Source: Candidatus Poribacteria bacterium (GTDB taxonomy: Bacteria; Poribacteria; WGA-4E; UBA9662). From it: a stretch of DNA of 64,000 bases. A model generated the notes under the pieces. It was not told where the DNA came from, did not search any database, and saw only the letters and a list, made by a program, of their open reading frames with translations. The DNA is taken from positions 62,687 to 126,686 of the forward strand of contig PBVO01000126.1 of NCBI GenBank assembly GCA_002729015.1, in the 5' to 3' direction. Position numbers and translations under genes: made by a program. Positions 8,079 through 17,134 of the stretch are shown one piece after another (positions within the stretch are counted from its first letter, which is position 1; each line of letters starts with the position of its first letter).

Positions 8079-8906
8079 ATGGTCGAGTTGACAAATAAAC
8101 AAAGAGATAGTTTCTTTCGGACTGGTTTTTTCATCGTGCCAGGTGTCTTTGATTCAGATGAAATTAAGGAGATGAAGAATAGCTTTCAAGCACTGCAAAA
8201 GACGGCTTTTTCCCTTGCTAATCTGCACCTGGAACAATTAAAACAAGAGAAAGAGACCTATATAATGCACCGGGGAGCACAATTTGTCTTAGGTCAAGTA
8301 CAGAGAGGTACTCACTCAGGGCAACCTGCTATTCGCCGGATTTCATGGTGTGGTGCAGCAGAACCAACGTTGTCAAGATATGGAAAAGATCCTCGACTAT
8401 TGTCTGTGGCCAGCCAATTACTGGGGGCTAAAAAGATGAATCAGCTAATCAATCAGGCTCATTTTAAATTGCCCGGGGACGAAGTATTTTTTGAATGGCA
8501 TCAAGATAGTACCCATCGCGGTTATGGTGGGAAATATTGGCAAGATATCAACGGGCAAGGAAGTTATGTGCAAACCCTGATAGCACTGGATGAGATTACT
8601 AGTACTAATGGCCCCGTTTGCTTCATTCCTAATTCTGTTAAATTGGGGCATCTGGATCTACCCCAAAATCTGAATAACTGTTTAGCAACAGGAAAAATCA
8701 GATTAGAAGATGCCATTCCTATTGAAATGCAGGAGGGAAGTTTAGCAGTTTTTCACCCTTATGTTATTCATGGTAGCGAGCCTAACCGCTCAAAAGAAAC
8801 ACGCCGAGCATTCATCAATGGATATGCTTACCCGGGGGCTAACGCTAGAAAATATCCTGGAGAAGGCGCTGGCCGAATTGTTGTCAGCAAACCGTCGCTA
8901 AACTAA
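8079..8906 (+). CDS. Phytanoyl-CoA dioxygenase family protein (HxD type)
   Basis: 275 residues. Expected Fe(II)/2-oxoglutarate oxygenase sites are all present: His141-x-Asp143 (EWHQDSTH), distal His231 (VIHGSEPNRS) and an Arg about twelve residues later (ETRRAFINGY). TNGPVCFIPNSVKLGH is the family block after the HxD strand. The enzyme probably hydroxylates a small organic substrate in the cytoplasm, with succinate and CO2 as by-products; the substrate is unknown. It is followed after 14 bases by the beta-barrel gene, with a long inverted repeat at the junction. Confidence 0.88.
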   Translation: MVELTNKQRDSFFRTGFFIVPGVFDSDEIKEMKNSFQALQKTAFSLANLHLEQLKQEKETYIMHRGAQFVLGQVQRGTHSGQPAIRRISWCGAAEPTLSRYGKDPRLLSVASQLLGAKKMNQLINQAHFKLPGDEVFFEWHQDSTHRGYGGKYWQDINGQGSYVQTLIALDEITSTNGPVCFIPNSVKLGHLDLPQNLNNCLATGKIRLEDAIPIEMQEGSLAVFHPYVIHGSEPNRSKETRRAFINGYAYPGANARKYPGEGAGRIVVSKPSLN

Positions 8907-8912
8907 CCATTA

Positions 8913-8975
8913 TAGTTGAGATGGAGATTAATAAAGCAGCTTTGCAGCTTACTTTTTTCATCTCCATCTCAACTA
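8913..8975 (+). repeat. 16-bp perfect inverted repeat spanning a start codon
   Basis: TAGTTGAGATGGAGAT (8913-8928) and ATCTCCATCTCAACTA (8960-8975) are exact reverse complements with a 31-base loop that contains a GCAGCTTT/GCAGCTTA repeat. The left arm includes the ATG (8921) of the next gene. It could hide that start in mRNA, act as a terminator-like structure for the upstream PhyH gene, or be a small inserted element. Confidence 0.7.
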
Positions 8976-9472
8976 ATCTGCTAGCACTAGAGCATATAGA
9001 CAAAAAGCGAGTACTCGCAGTAGAAATATTGTCTTTTAGCTTTGGAGGTTTCTTGGGATATTACGGAACCCAAGTAGGTAATGGTAAATATGAAATTGGA
9101 TTAGGTTTGGGTTATTTTGAGCCTAATGGTGAAAATGTAAATGCAATTGGTTTTTATCCATCCATACGGGCTTTTCACTTTGGTCGCCCGAAAGGTGTGT
9201 TTTATGAAGCTGGATTTGGTCTGGGAAGATTCAACTGGGATTACAAAGAATCATCTCAACCAATAAAAAAAATATTGTTGTTTCCTTCACTCTACCTTGG
9301 ATACAGAGTAGTATCATCAAAATTAGGGTTAACTTTTACATCCTACCTTGGAACAAATTATATTTCTAGTTCATTGCAAGCACCAGATGGAAAGGTTGCA
9401 AAATTTGGAGACATTAGGCTAAATCGTGGCTTATCACCAGCGTTAGGTATGGAGATAGGGTATTTATTTTGA
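8921..9472 (+). CDS. Putative outer-membrane beta-barrel protein
   Basis: 183 residues, not recognised as a named family. A hydrophobic N-terminal stretch (LTFFISISTNLLALE) is a possible signal peptide. The rest alternates aromatic/glycine-rich strands (FSFGGFLGYYGTQVG, IGLGLGYFEPNG, VFYEAGFGLGRFNW, SLYLGYRVV) and ends in ...EIGYLF, with a C-terminal aromatic Phe typical of BAM-assembled outer-membrane proteins. The start codon is inside a hairpin arm and has only a poor Shine-Dalgarno (TTGAG), so the exact start is uncertain. It follows a PhyH gene closely. Confidence 0.6.
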   Translation: MEINKAALQLTFFISISTNLLALEHIDKKRVLAVEILSFSFGGFLGYYGTQVGNGKYEIGLGLGYFEPNGENVNAIGFYPSIRAFHFGRPKGVFYEAGFGLGRFNWDYKESSQPIKKILLFPSLYLGYRVVSSKLGLTFTSYLGTNYISSSLQAPDGKVAKFGDIRLNRGLSPALGMEIGYLF

Positions 9473-9541
9473 TATCAATCTTTTTTAAGGAAGATTAATA
9501 ATCAACTTTCAGAACCTGAATTAAAAAAGTGAGGGAATAAC

Positions 9542-10285
9542 ATGACCGAAGAGCAGAAATATCTATTTGATCTTCAAGGGTATATTGTACTGAAGGATGT
9601 TGTACCATCATCTGTTATAGCGAGATGTAATCAATCACTAGATCGACTTGAGGATATGCGTCCCCAAGATTTCCCTCCACCTCTTTGCTTAGGAACACAA
9701 AAAACAGAAAAAGAACTCTATATTTCTAATATTCTGGAATCTGATACTGCTTTCAATTTTTTGATTGATATTCCTGAAGTTTTATCAATAATTGATGGTG
9801 TGACCTATGGTTCATATCGACTTAATCACACCTATACTATCTATCGGTGGGCAGACGGTTATTCAGGCTTACATGGGCACAATACCCCAATCAGTTATAA
9901 ATGCCAGTATCATTTCCGCGATGGTGAAATGATTTCAACCTTAACCAAGGCCGTCTTTCCATTAATTGATTGTAGGGTTGAGGATGGTTGTTTTGCTGCT
10001 ATTCCAGGGTCACATAAAAGTAATTTTAATCGGCCTTGGGGGAACCATCCTGATGAAAACCCAGTTTTGATGCCAATCCTAGCGGATGTTGGAGACGCTA
10101 TCATTTTCACTGAAGCGTTAACACATGGTTCTGTGGTCAATACTTCAGGTCGCCCACGACGAACTCTTTATTACTGTTACAGCGTTGGCTACATGCCAGA
10201 CTGGGGCGGACAAGGATTAACCTTTAGTGATCACGTTATGGAAGGTTTGACAGAAGCTCAAAAAGAAATCATCCGCCTAAAATAA
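9542..10285 (+). CDS. Phytanoyl-CoA dioxygenase family protein (non-HxD variant)
   Basis: 247 residues with good Shine-Dalgarno (GAGGGAATAACATG). It opens with M-T-E-E-Q-K-Y-L-F-D-L-Q-G-Y, the usual start of its subgroup. The distal His195 (LTHGSVVN) and 2-oxoglutarate Arg207 (RPRRTLYYCY) are present, as is EDGCFAAIPGSHKSNF. The proximal site is His111-Gly-His (GLHGHN) instead of His-x-Asp, so the usual carboxylate ligand is missing. Whether iron is bound with a different ligand, or halide fills the gap as in SyrB2-type enzymes, cannot be told from sequence. Substrate unknown. Confidence 0.83.
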   Translation: MTEEQKYLFDLQGYIVLKDVVPSSVIARCNQSLDRLEDMRPQDFPPPLCLGTQKTEKELYISNILESDTAFNFLIDIPEVLSIIDGVTYGSYRLNHTYTIYRWADGYSGLHGHNTPISYKCQYHFRDGEMISTLTKAVFPLIDCRVEDGCFAAIPGSHKSNFNRPWGNHPDENPVLMPILADVGDAIIFTEALTHGSVVNTSGRPRRTLYYCYSVGYMPDWGGQGLTFSDHVMEGLTEAQKEIIRLK

Positions 10286-10345
10286 GTATTTTGCCTTGAA
10301 CAGGTAGTATCTGTAATAAGCATTCAAGTAATTGTAAATTTCGTT

Positions 10346-11788
10346 TTGAGGAATATATTAAAATTAAGAAAAAATTCGGTATTTCTAATCATTCTGGCTT
10401 ATCTAACGAGCATCGTTAATGCCGAAGAGTCAGTAAATGATGTTTTAACAAGGGATACTATATTTCCATCTGATCGAGTTTTAGACGTTAAAATTACCAT
10501 CGACCCCGAAGATTGGAATACTATTTGCCATCAAAGTCGAGACTTTCGGACTGCATTAGCCGATAGGCGACAATACCATCCCATTGCCCATCCTTATACA
10601 TACGTCGAAGCCATGGTTTCCATTGATGGAATTGGATTTGATCGTGTAGGCATTCGCAAAAAAGGATTTATTGGTTCTCAAAATCTAACCCGACCATCAC
10701 TCAAAATAAAGCTAAATCACCTAGATAAACAGGGCCAGATTGATGGGGTAACGAATTTGACTTTTAACAATAATCAACAAGATACTAGTCTGATTAGTCA
10801 ATTTATGGGCTATGGATTGTTTAATGCGGCTGGTTTGCCTGCCCCACGTTGTGCTTATGCACACTTGAGTGTCAATGGTCAGAGTTTAGGTATTTATTCA
10901 CATGTAGAAAGAATACATCGATCTTTTCTGAAGCGAAATTTTGGTGCTGATGACGGAGTCTTATATGAGGGAACCGTAGTAGATTTTTTTGAAGATTGGT
11001 CAGGAAGTTTTGAAAAAAAACTAGGCAAAGACAAAATAGGTCGTCCGAGAATTAAACAGCTAATTCGTGCGCTACAGCTCGATAATCATGAAATTGAAAG
11101 TGCGATGAACGATTTGATTGATCTAAACTCTTTTTATCTGTTTTGGGCAATGGAAGGATTACTAGGTGCTTGGGATGGTTACTCAGGAAATAGTAATAAT
11201 TTTTTTGTTTATTTAAATTCAGACACAAATAAATTTCACTTTATTCCTTGGGGAGCAGACAGTTTATTTGAGCGATTCAGTCACATCAAGGACGATAGGA
11301 AAGATCCTATTTCTGTCAAGACCAAAGGGTTGGTAGCACACAGGCTATACCAATTAACATCAGGTCGCCGGCGCTATGAACATGCATTAAGAGAAATTTT
11401 AGAAAAGCATTGGAGCGAAAAAGATCTTATATCAGAAACAGAAAGATTAGAGGAGTTACTCAAACCCCATCTGTTAATTTATCAAAAATCCAGAATCAGC
11501 TTTCAAACTCAGAATAAAGCCAAAAGTAAACGGAACGAGAGAGATTTCGATCAATCGTTAGAACAATTTATCGAATCGATAAAAAAGAAAAAGAAATTTA
11601 TTCGTAAACGACGAACTGAAATTATGAGGGAAATTTCCGGAGGAATGCCAGAGTGGGATACTGATCCGGAATTACCATTTCTCATTAGTGGTATGGAGAA
11701 AGCTATGTCATTTTTCGCTGGTTGTATAGGTGGAGGGTGTATTGGGTTTTCTGCAGCAATACTGGTTGGTTGGCTGATCGATCTTTAG
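10346..11788 (+). CDS. CotH kinase family protein, exported
   Basis: 480 residues. An N-terminal signal peptide (hydrophobic about 13-25, then NAEES) is followed by the CotH domain: a VLDVKITIDPEDW strand, GIRKKG, RPSLKIKLN, LTFNNNQQD, YAHLSVNGQSLGIY and, near residue 300, FHFIPWGADSLFE, the usual block with the metal-binding Asp. CotH proteins are atypical protein kinases known from Bacillus spore coats and widespread in bacteria; the target here is unknown. A basic, charged region (about 385-430) and a glycine-rich hydrophobic segment at the very C-terminus (about 456-478) suggest a second membrane contact. The start is TTG 10346 with a poor ribosome site, chosen because it completes the signal peptide. 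Confidence 0.8.
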   Translation: MRNILKLRKNSVFLIILAYLTSIVNAEESVNDVLTRDTIFPSDRVLDVKITIDPEDWNTICHQSRDFRTALADRRQYHPIAHPYTYVEAMVSIDGIGFDRVGIRKKGFIGSQNLTRPSLKIKLNHLDKQGQIDGVTNLTFNNNQQDTSLISQFMGYGLFNAAGLPAPRCAYAHLSVNGQSLGIYSHVERIHRSFLKRNFGADDGVLYEGTVVDFFEDWSGSFEKKLGKDKIGRPRIKQLIRALQLDNHEIESAMNDLIDLNSFYLFWAMEGLLGAWDGYSGNSNNFFVYLNSDTNKFHFIPWGADSLFERFSHIKDDRKDPISVKTKGLVAHRLYQLTSGRRRYEHALREILEKHWSEKDLISETERLEELLKPHLLIYQKSRISFQTQNKAKSKRNERDFDQSLEQFIESIKKKKKFIRKRRTEIMREISGGMPEWDTDPELPFLISGMEKAMSFFAGCIGGGCIGFSAAILVGWLIDL

Positions 11789-11949
11789 TCTCAGGATAAG
11801 ATTTATCTCTATCTGAGTAATTAACATGTCAAATCATAGATTGACTACAAGACAATAATTAATTATCCTAGAAATAGCTCGAACTAATTTGTTTCTTCAC
11901 TATTACTTTTAGTTTCACCATCTTTTATAAACTGTGATTACGTGATTTT

Positions 11950-13788
11950 ATGCTCAACTTGCGACAGCTCCTTTTTCAATTAATTCGATTTCCGGTTGTT
12001 TTAGTAATTCTTGGCATCTTTGTGTTAATCATAGGTCACGGTTGTGTGAAAGAAGACCCAGCTGAAAAATTACCCACTTCCGATAGAGGTTCAACTCTTA
12101 TTTCAAAAGTTGATAGAAAAGACACTGTAATTTTTGATCTTGGTGGTAATGTTATTCCTGATCCACATAATCTCAATCCATTGGTCCCCTCACCAACAGG
12201 ACCTGGTATGCATCAGTGTGTGTGGGAACCTTTGTTTATTTTGAATTATGAGACAGCAGAAATTGAGTCCTGGATTGGAGAATCCTTTATATCTAATCAA
12301 GAACTTGATGTTTGGACGCTAACGATTCGACCTGATGTTAAGTGGTCGGACGGTGAAGCCTTTACGGCAGACGATATTATTTTCACCATTAATACCCTAC
12401 TTGCTGATGACACTCAATCTCTTGGAGATTCCGCTAGTATGCAACAGTGGGTCGAACGAGTTGAAAAGGTTGGACTTCTGAAGGTCATATTTTATCTGAA
12501 GAGCCCCAACCCTCGTTTCAAATTAGATTATTTTTCGGTGCGAGTTGGTGGTAGCATGGTCATCTTACCAGAACACATATGGAGTGATAAAGATCCTTCT
12601 ACTTTCAAGTTTTACGATCCCAAAAAAGGGTGGCCAATTGGTACAGGCGCCTACCGCTTGGTCAGTACTAGTATGAACGAGGTTGTTTTTGATCGTCGAG
12701 ACGACTGGTGGGGAGCCAAGTCAGGCTTCCAACCCTTGCCCGAGCCTAAACGTTTGATTTGGTTAATTACGGGCGTAGAAGAGAATCGGGCTTTACTGGC
12801 GGCGAATAGCGAACTCGATAGTCTTACTGATATAACATTGGGTGCGTTCGAGAGTATTCGTGCCCAAAATTCTAATATAGTAGCCTGGAAAGATGAGATG
12901 CCTTATGCATGGCTGGACCCTTGCCCAAGGCAGCTATCGGTCAATCATACAATTCCTCCTTGGGATAACCCAAAAATGAGGAAGGCTATTAGCTTGATTA
13001 TTGATCGACAGCAGATTGTTAAAATCGCTTATGAGGATACCTCATTTCCTTCCAAAACAATTTTCGTTGAGTATCCAGCAATGAAGCCATATATAGATGC
13101 TATTCAGGACCTTTGGATCGACCCAAAAAGTAACGTTTCAGCCGGGCGGCAACTAATTGAAGCTGAAGGTTGGCAACTCGGAAGCAACGGATATTACCAA
13201 AAGTCAGGTGAAGAACTTTCTCTGAACATACAAACACATGCAGCGGCAATTGAGCTACGACGAGTAGGAGATGTGATTGTCGAACAACTAAGATCGGCAG
13301 GGATTTTGGCTACTAATCGTGCTATTACTGGAGCAACTTGGCAGGAGAATAAAGCTTTTGGTAAATTTGAGGCCGTGGTAGATTGGGATGCTTGTGGATC
13401 GGTTAATGAACCTTGGTTGTCGATGAATCGGTACACTAACCGATTTCTACGTCCCGTTAACCAAAGGTCTCCTAGTGGTAATAACCATGTACGCTGGAGT
13501 GGTAGCCGAGCAGATAAATACAGTGAAATTGTGGCAAAAATCGGGGTTATGCCACTTGGGGATCCGAAAATTGAGGCTATGGTAATCGAGGCCATGAAAC
13601 TCTTTATGGATGATCAAGTAGTAATTCCAATAACTCAGGCCCGGAAACTAGTCCCGTTTATTACCACTTATTGGGAAGGTTGGCCAACAGCTAAAAACAA
13701 TTATTTTCATCCACCAACTTGGTGGATGAGTACACATCGGATCATTCAGGGCCTAAGAAGGACTGGAAACAACCCTAATAGAAAATAA
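11950..13788 (+). CDS. Peptide/solute-binding lipoprotein, SBP_bac_5 family (orphan)
   Basis: 612 residues. A basic N-terminus and hydrophobic segment (about 14-30) end in a GHGC lipobox. The body follows the family 5 pattern: TLTIRPDVKWSDGEAFTADDIIFTI at about 125-150, GTGAYRL, NPKMRKAISLIIDRQQIV at about 340 and a final aromatic-rich segment. Such proteins deliver oligopeptides, nickel or other solutes to Opp/Dpp-type ABC importers. No permease lies nearby; the closest set (20911-26785) has its own binding protein, so this one is an orphan or shares that importer. The two binding proteins are only distantly similar. Confidence 0.87.
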   Translation: MLNLRQLLFQLIRFPVVLVILGIFVLIIGHGCVKEDPAEKLPTSDRGSTLISKVDRKDTVIFDLGGNVIPDPHNLNPLVPSPTGPGMHQCVWEPLFILNYETAEIESWIGESFISNQELDVWTLTIRPDVKWSDGEAFTADDIIFTINTLLADDTQSLGDSASMQQWVERVEKVGLLKVIFYLKSPNPRFKLDYFSVRVGGSMVILPEHIWSDKDPSTFKFYDPKKGWPIGTGAYRLVSTSMNEVVFDRRDDWWGAKSGFQPLPEPKRLIWLITGVEENRALLAANSELDSLTDITLGAFESIRAQNSNIVAWKDEMPYAWLDPCPRQLSVNHTIPPWDNPKMRKAISLIIDRQQIVKIAYEDTSFPSKTIFVEYPAMKPYIDAIQDLWIDPKSNVSAGRQLIEAEGWQLGSNGYYQKSGEELSLNIQTHAAAIELRRVGDVIVEQLRSAGILATNRAITGATWQENKAFGKFEAVVDWDACGSVNEPWLSMNRYTNRFLRPVNQRSPSGNNHVRWSGSRADKYSEIVAKIGVMPLGDPKIEAMVIEAMKLFMDDQVVIPITQARKLVPFITTYWEGWPTAKNNYFHPPTWWMSTHRIIQGLRRTGNNPNRK

Positions 13789-14238
13789 ATGCTGTCTGAC
13801 CTTATATCCTACTTGTACTAACAACAACTATTTGCTAGACACCCTTGGCGCTTAACCGACCAAAATTTCCTTTTTCACGGGCTTTCTATCTTAAAATTGA
13901 GATTCTCTAACATTTTGCCAGGCTTTTAACTTTCCATACTAATTGTGTAAGATTAATCTATGATATGAAATCCATTTCTCACTGATCCTCTAGAGACTTT
14001 GATGAGGTTTTTATAATTTTATTATCTTCCCTGATTCTTACTGACCTATCTATATAGAACAGATTCTCTTATTTCGCTCTTCAATTAGTGTTTCTCAAGA
14101 GCAGAAAGGCTAAACTCGTACGTAGCCGAAGACTCAGCTATTTAGCAACCCAAAAATCAAGATCAATAGACTCCTTTGTCTTATCAGTAGTCATTTTTTA
14201 AACTTGGTAACCTTGAACTCTTGTTGGTAGGATTATTT
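13789..14238. other. Gene-free region, nothing recognised
   Basis: AT-rich sequence with stops in all frames. I see no family motif, tRNA or strong hairpin. Confidence 0.5.
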
Positions 14239-14430
14239 CTACATCGTATTTTCCCGAGCTAATTCTATTTTATTACGATAACTCCGTATGAGTCTTTGAT
14301 AAAATCCGTCTATTTTTGACCATTCTGTCGCATTCATACTTTGATATTGATGTTTTTTCTTTTCTGCAACTACGTTTCTGATGAGTTCTTTATAGTGTGT
14401 GACATCATGCTGCTTGCTAGTATTTATCAT
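14239..14430 (-). CDS. Small hypothetical protein, 63 residues
   Basis: Not recognised. It is charged and helical (CKELIRNVVAEKKKHQ-like amphipathic stretch, then FYQRLIRSYRNKIELARE), with no signal peptide or cysteine pattern. The case for a real gene is its start: AAGGAG lies seven bases before the ATG (AAGGAGATTTACTATG), as good as any ribosome site in the window. It is isolated in a 1.7-kb gene-poor stretch between an orphan binding protein and a beta-barrel gene. It could be a small nucleic-acid-binding or regulatory protein, but this is a guess. Confidence 0.55.
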   Translation of the reverse strand: MINTSKQHDVTHYKELIRNVVAEKKKHQYQSMNATEWSKIDGFYQRLIRSYRNKIELARENTM

Positions 14431-15467
14431 AGTAAATCTCCTTAAATTTCTAGTTTTGTTTTCTTGAGTCTGTAGACAATTTGAGTCAGGTTAGAAGACT
14501 TTTAGCCCATAAGCTTGTTACCGCTTGATTTTTCAAAAAACACCACTCCCGAGGATTAATGTTAGGAATACTATTTGTGTTTTATACTGGTCGAGTGATT
14601 TGTTCGCTAGCCCGACGGTACGTAGCAAATAATTTCAAATTGCATAGTATTCACCCCTTAGGTCCACTGGTCTCCTCTCATATAATTCAGTCAGCAAAGA
14701 AAATAATCTAATTATCTGAATCCTTCAATTTATTAATAGAAGAGACGAAGGTGAAAAAAGTGAAATAAAAACTGGTTTTATTATTTGCATTTTCACCAAT
14801 GGAAAAAGGCATAGAAAATTCAAACTTATTCCACCACACCAATTTCATTTTTTGAAACCAATATATCTTCTAATTGATTTGTTTACAGTGTTTCATGCTC
14901 TGTCGTCTCTAAACGAGAACCGTAGAGATTTGGCCTTAGAACCTCTACATTACGTGTTCAGAGTAAAAAGCCAATCGAAGAGAAAATGCATCACTGACCT
15001 ATTATGAATCTAAACTTAGAGCTCAAACAGTGATAGTGGTAAGTAGGAAAATAGAAGCTGGTTATTTTTCTGTTTTTATTGTGATAGGCAAGACTCCTAT
15101 AATTTACGATTATTTCCTTATCGGTGATTGTTGGTATAATGTTTAGTAATAAACACTGTCTTGAATGATGCCGAAGATTTTATCGAGAATTTCAACATAC
15201 TCATTTCACTAGAGATCATAGAAGTTTAGTAAGAACAGATGAGATTAATAATATTTTTACGTGCCTTGATATTTACAAACAGTTAAATTATTGCAGTTAA
15301 ATTATTGGACCTGACGGATATAAGAAATTTTTTCAATCCAACCTAGACATACTGTTTAGCTTTCTATTGAACAGAGGAGTAGCAACTACAGAATTAATTT
15401 TCAAAACATCTTTTGGTGATCATTACAGAAGTGAGACTAGAAATAGAAGAATAAAATTTGGAGAATT
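14431..15467. other. Long gene-free region with one promoter-like site
   Basis: No coding frame is convincing. TGGTATAAT at 15132-15140 has the shape of an extended -10 element but has no clear -35. A 14-base tandem duplication lies at 15280-15307 (listed separately). The rest may be decayed coding sequence or a regulatory/non-coding RNA locus; I cannot tell which. Confidence 0.45.
15280..15307 (+). repeat. 14-bp perfect tandem duplication
   Basis: CAGTTAAATTATTG occurs twice in direct succession (15280-15293 and 15294-15307). Two copies only, in non-coding sequence; probably a slippage event. Confidence 0.8.
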
Positions 15468-15962
15468 ATGAGAAAAATATTGCTAGTAATAGTTTTTTCC
15501 CTATCCTATTTGCCGGTACATATCGTTTCTGCTCAAAGTAATGAAAAAACAAGTCAGAGACAAATCAATACGAAGCACTCAATAGTACGTCGTATTTTTA
15601 CTAATGGTAGGGTTGGTATGGGAGTAGGGTTGCCATATGGGTCACCGTTTTTAGGTTTGGGGATGCAATTTGATATTAGTAATCGTTTGGCTTTGCTTGT
15701 TGGCAGTACCAAGCTCGCAGGTTGGATGGGAGCGGTAGGAATTCGGTACTATCCAGGGACAACTAAACAACGTCTACGGCCACACCTGTCGGCACATGCA
15801 TGGCCGTATGGGGGGGCAGTCTATGTCGGTTCCGATTATGACGCTGGTCAGAAAGGGGGGGTTGTTGCTACTTGTGGTTTAGGAGGATTCGGAAATATAA
15901 AAACAAGTGATGGATTGATAGACGGATTGAGCTTATTACTTGGCTTTGGTTATGGTTTTTAA
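15468..15962 (+). CDS. Putative outer-membrane beta-barrel protein with signal peptide
   Basis: 164 residues, family not recognised. A clear Sec signal peptide (MRKILLVIVFSLSYLPVHIV, then SAQS) precedes glycine-rich alternating strands (GRVGMGVGLPYGSPFLGLG, RLALLVGSTKLAGWMGAVG, HLSAHAWPYGGAVYVG) and a C-terminal ...LLGFGYGF with final Phe, as in BAM substrates. The size suggests a small, perhaps 8-stranded, barrel. ATG with GGAG five bases upstream. No close partner; the next gene is on the other strand. Confidence 0.65.
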   Translation: MRKILLVIVFSLSYLPVHIVSAQSNEKTSQRQINTKHSIVRRIFTNGRVGMGVGLPYGSPFLGLGMQFDISNRLALLVGSTKLAGWMGAVGIRYYPGTTKQRLRPHLSAHAWPYGGAVYVGSDYDAGQKGGVVATCGLGGFGNIKTSDGLIDGLSLLLGFGYGF

Positions 15963-16037
15963 AATCCTATTTCTTTGTGGTAGCGGATAGAATTAACTGT
16001 CAAAGAGTTTTTCAGTTGATGTGTGAAGTTCAAAAAA

Positions 16038-16856
16038 TCATAAACAAAAAGGTAACAAGCTCTCGTACATTTCCTTGGCGGCATCTTCAGTGGGGAGATT
16101 CCACAATCTTTGGCTAAACATTTCAATCGAGAAGTCCCCACAATAGCCATGTAATTCCAATCGATTTAAGATAGAGCTTAAGTCCAAGCATCCTTGGCCA
16201 GGAAGGACTCGATCTCGATTATGGTCACAAAATTCAGCGGGTATGTCTTTCATATCATTGATGTGTACATGCTTAATCAGAGAAACATTTTCAATGCTAA
16301 GCTGATCAAACTTGGTGGGTGTACAGTAATAGTGTGCCGTATCAAACAATACGCCTACATTTAACATACCGGATCCACGAGCAATTTCAGCTGCCGTACG
16401 TAATGACTTAACAAACGGTGACCAATTAAACTCTATACAGATGGTAACACCAGTATCTTCAATTTTATGCGCCACTTCAGCCACGATTTCTGACATTTGC
16501 TTTAGCGGGTCGCTTATTTTCTTACTCGGACCATCAGTCCCAACCACCAGAATAGAACCACCCAACTCGGCAACCATATTCGCATTTTGTATAATTTGTT
16601 GATTATGAAATATCCGTTGTCTGGATTCATCAAAACAAGAAATGGTACTTTCAAAACCGCCAATGCAGGTTAAGCCTGACTGACGTAGCATTTTTTTTAT
16701 TTGTTCTAAGCTGAAGCCTAATGCCATTTTATTTTTTATTTGTGACAGAGAAAACTCCACCTTTTCAAATCCCGCTCTTCGGTAATCGTGCAAACGTATT
16801 TCTAAATCAACATCTTGGGTCGAAATAGAGTTAATTGCCAACTGAGAACGCCTCAT
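16038..16856 (-). CDS. Sugar phosphate isomerase/epimerase-like TIM barrel
   Basis: 272 residues in the xylose-isomerase-like (AP_endonuc_2) superfamily. Landmarks are GYCGDFSIEMFSQ near the C-terminus, CIEFNWSPF (metal-ligand Glu), VLFDTAHYYC (metal-ligand Asp-x-x-His) and KHVHINDMKD (His). Members include hexulose, inosose and tagatose epimerases/isomerases and inosose dehydratases, so the precise substrate is open. ATG 16856 with AAGGGGTGTTCA upstream. It lies about 280 bases downstream of a PhyH gene on the same strand. Confidence 0.8.
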   Translation of the reverse strand: MRRSQLAINSISTQDVDLEIRLHDYRRAGFEKVEFSLSQIKNKMALGFSLEQIKKMLRQSGLTCIGGFESTISCFDESRQRIFHNQQIIQNANMVAELGGSILVVGTDGPSKKISDPLKQMSEIVAEVAHKIEDTGVTICIEFNWSPFVKSLRTAAEIARGSGMLNVGVLFDTAHYYCTPTKFDQLSIENVSLIKHVHINDMKDIPAEFCDHNRDRVLPGQGCLDLSSILNRLELHGYCGDFSIEMFSQRLWNLPTEDAAKEMYESLLPFCL

Positions 16857-17134
16857 TGAACACCCCTTGAGTACCAGTCTTCTGTTTTCCGTACTTAAGA
16901 CTGTAACTACTACACAATTGAATTTTATTATAATAAGTTTAGGCCTAATTCAACTCAGTATTGGATGGAATTAGTCTTTAACAGGTGTGGATTAATTGGA
17001 AAAACTAACCTTGGTTGTTATGGTTTTCCGTGTTAGTCATAAAAATAAACATAATTTTTACTATAATCCAAAACTAAACAAGGATTGATAATAGTTCATC
17101 CCACCAGAAACTGGAAATTCAACGACTAAAAATT

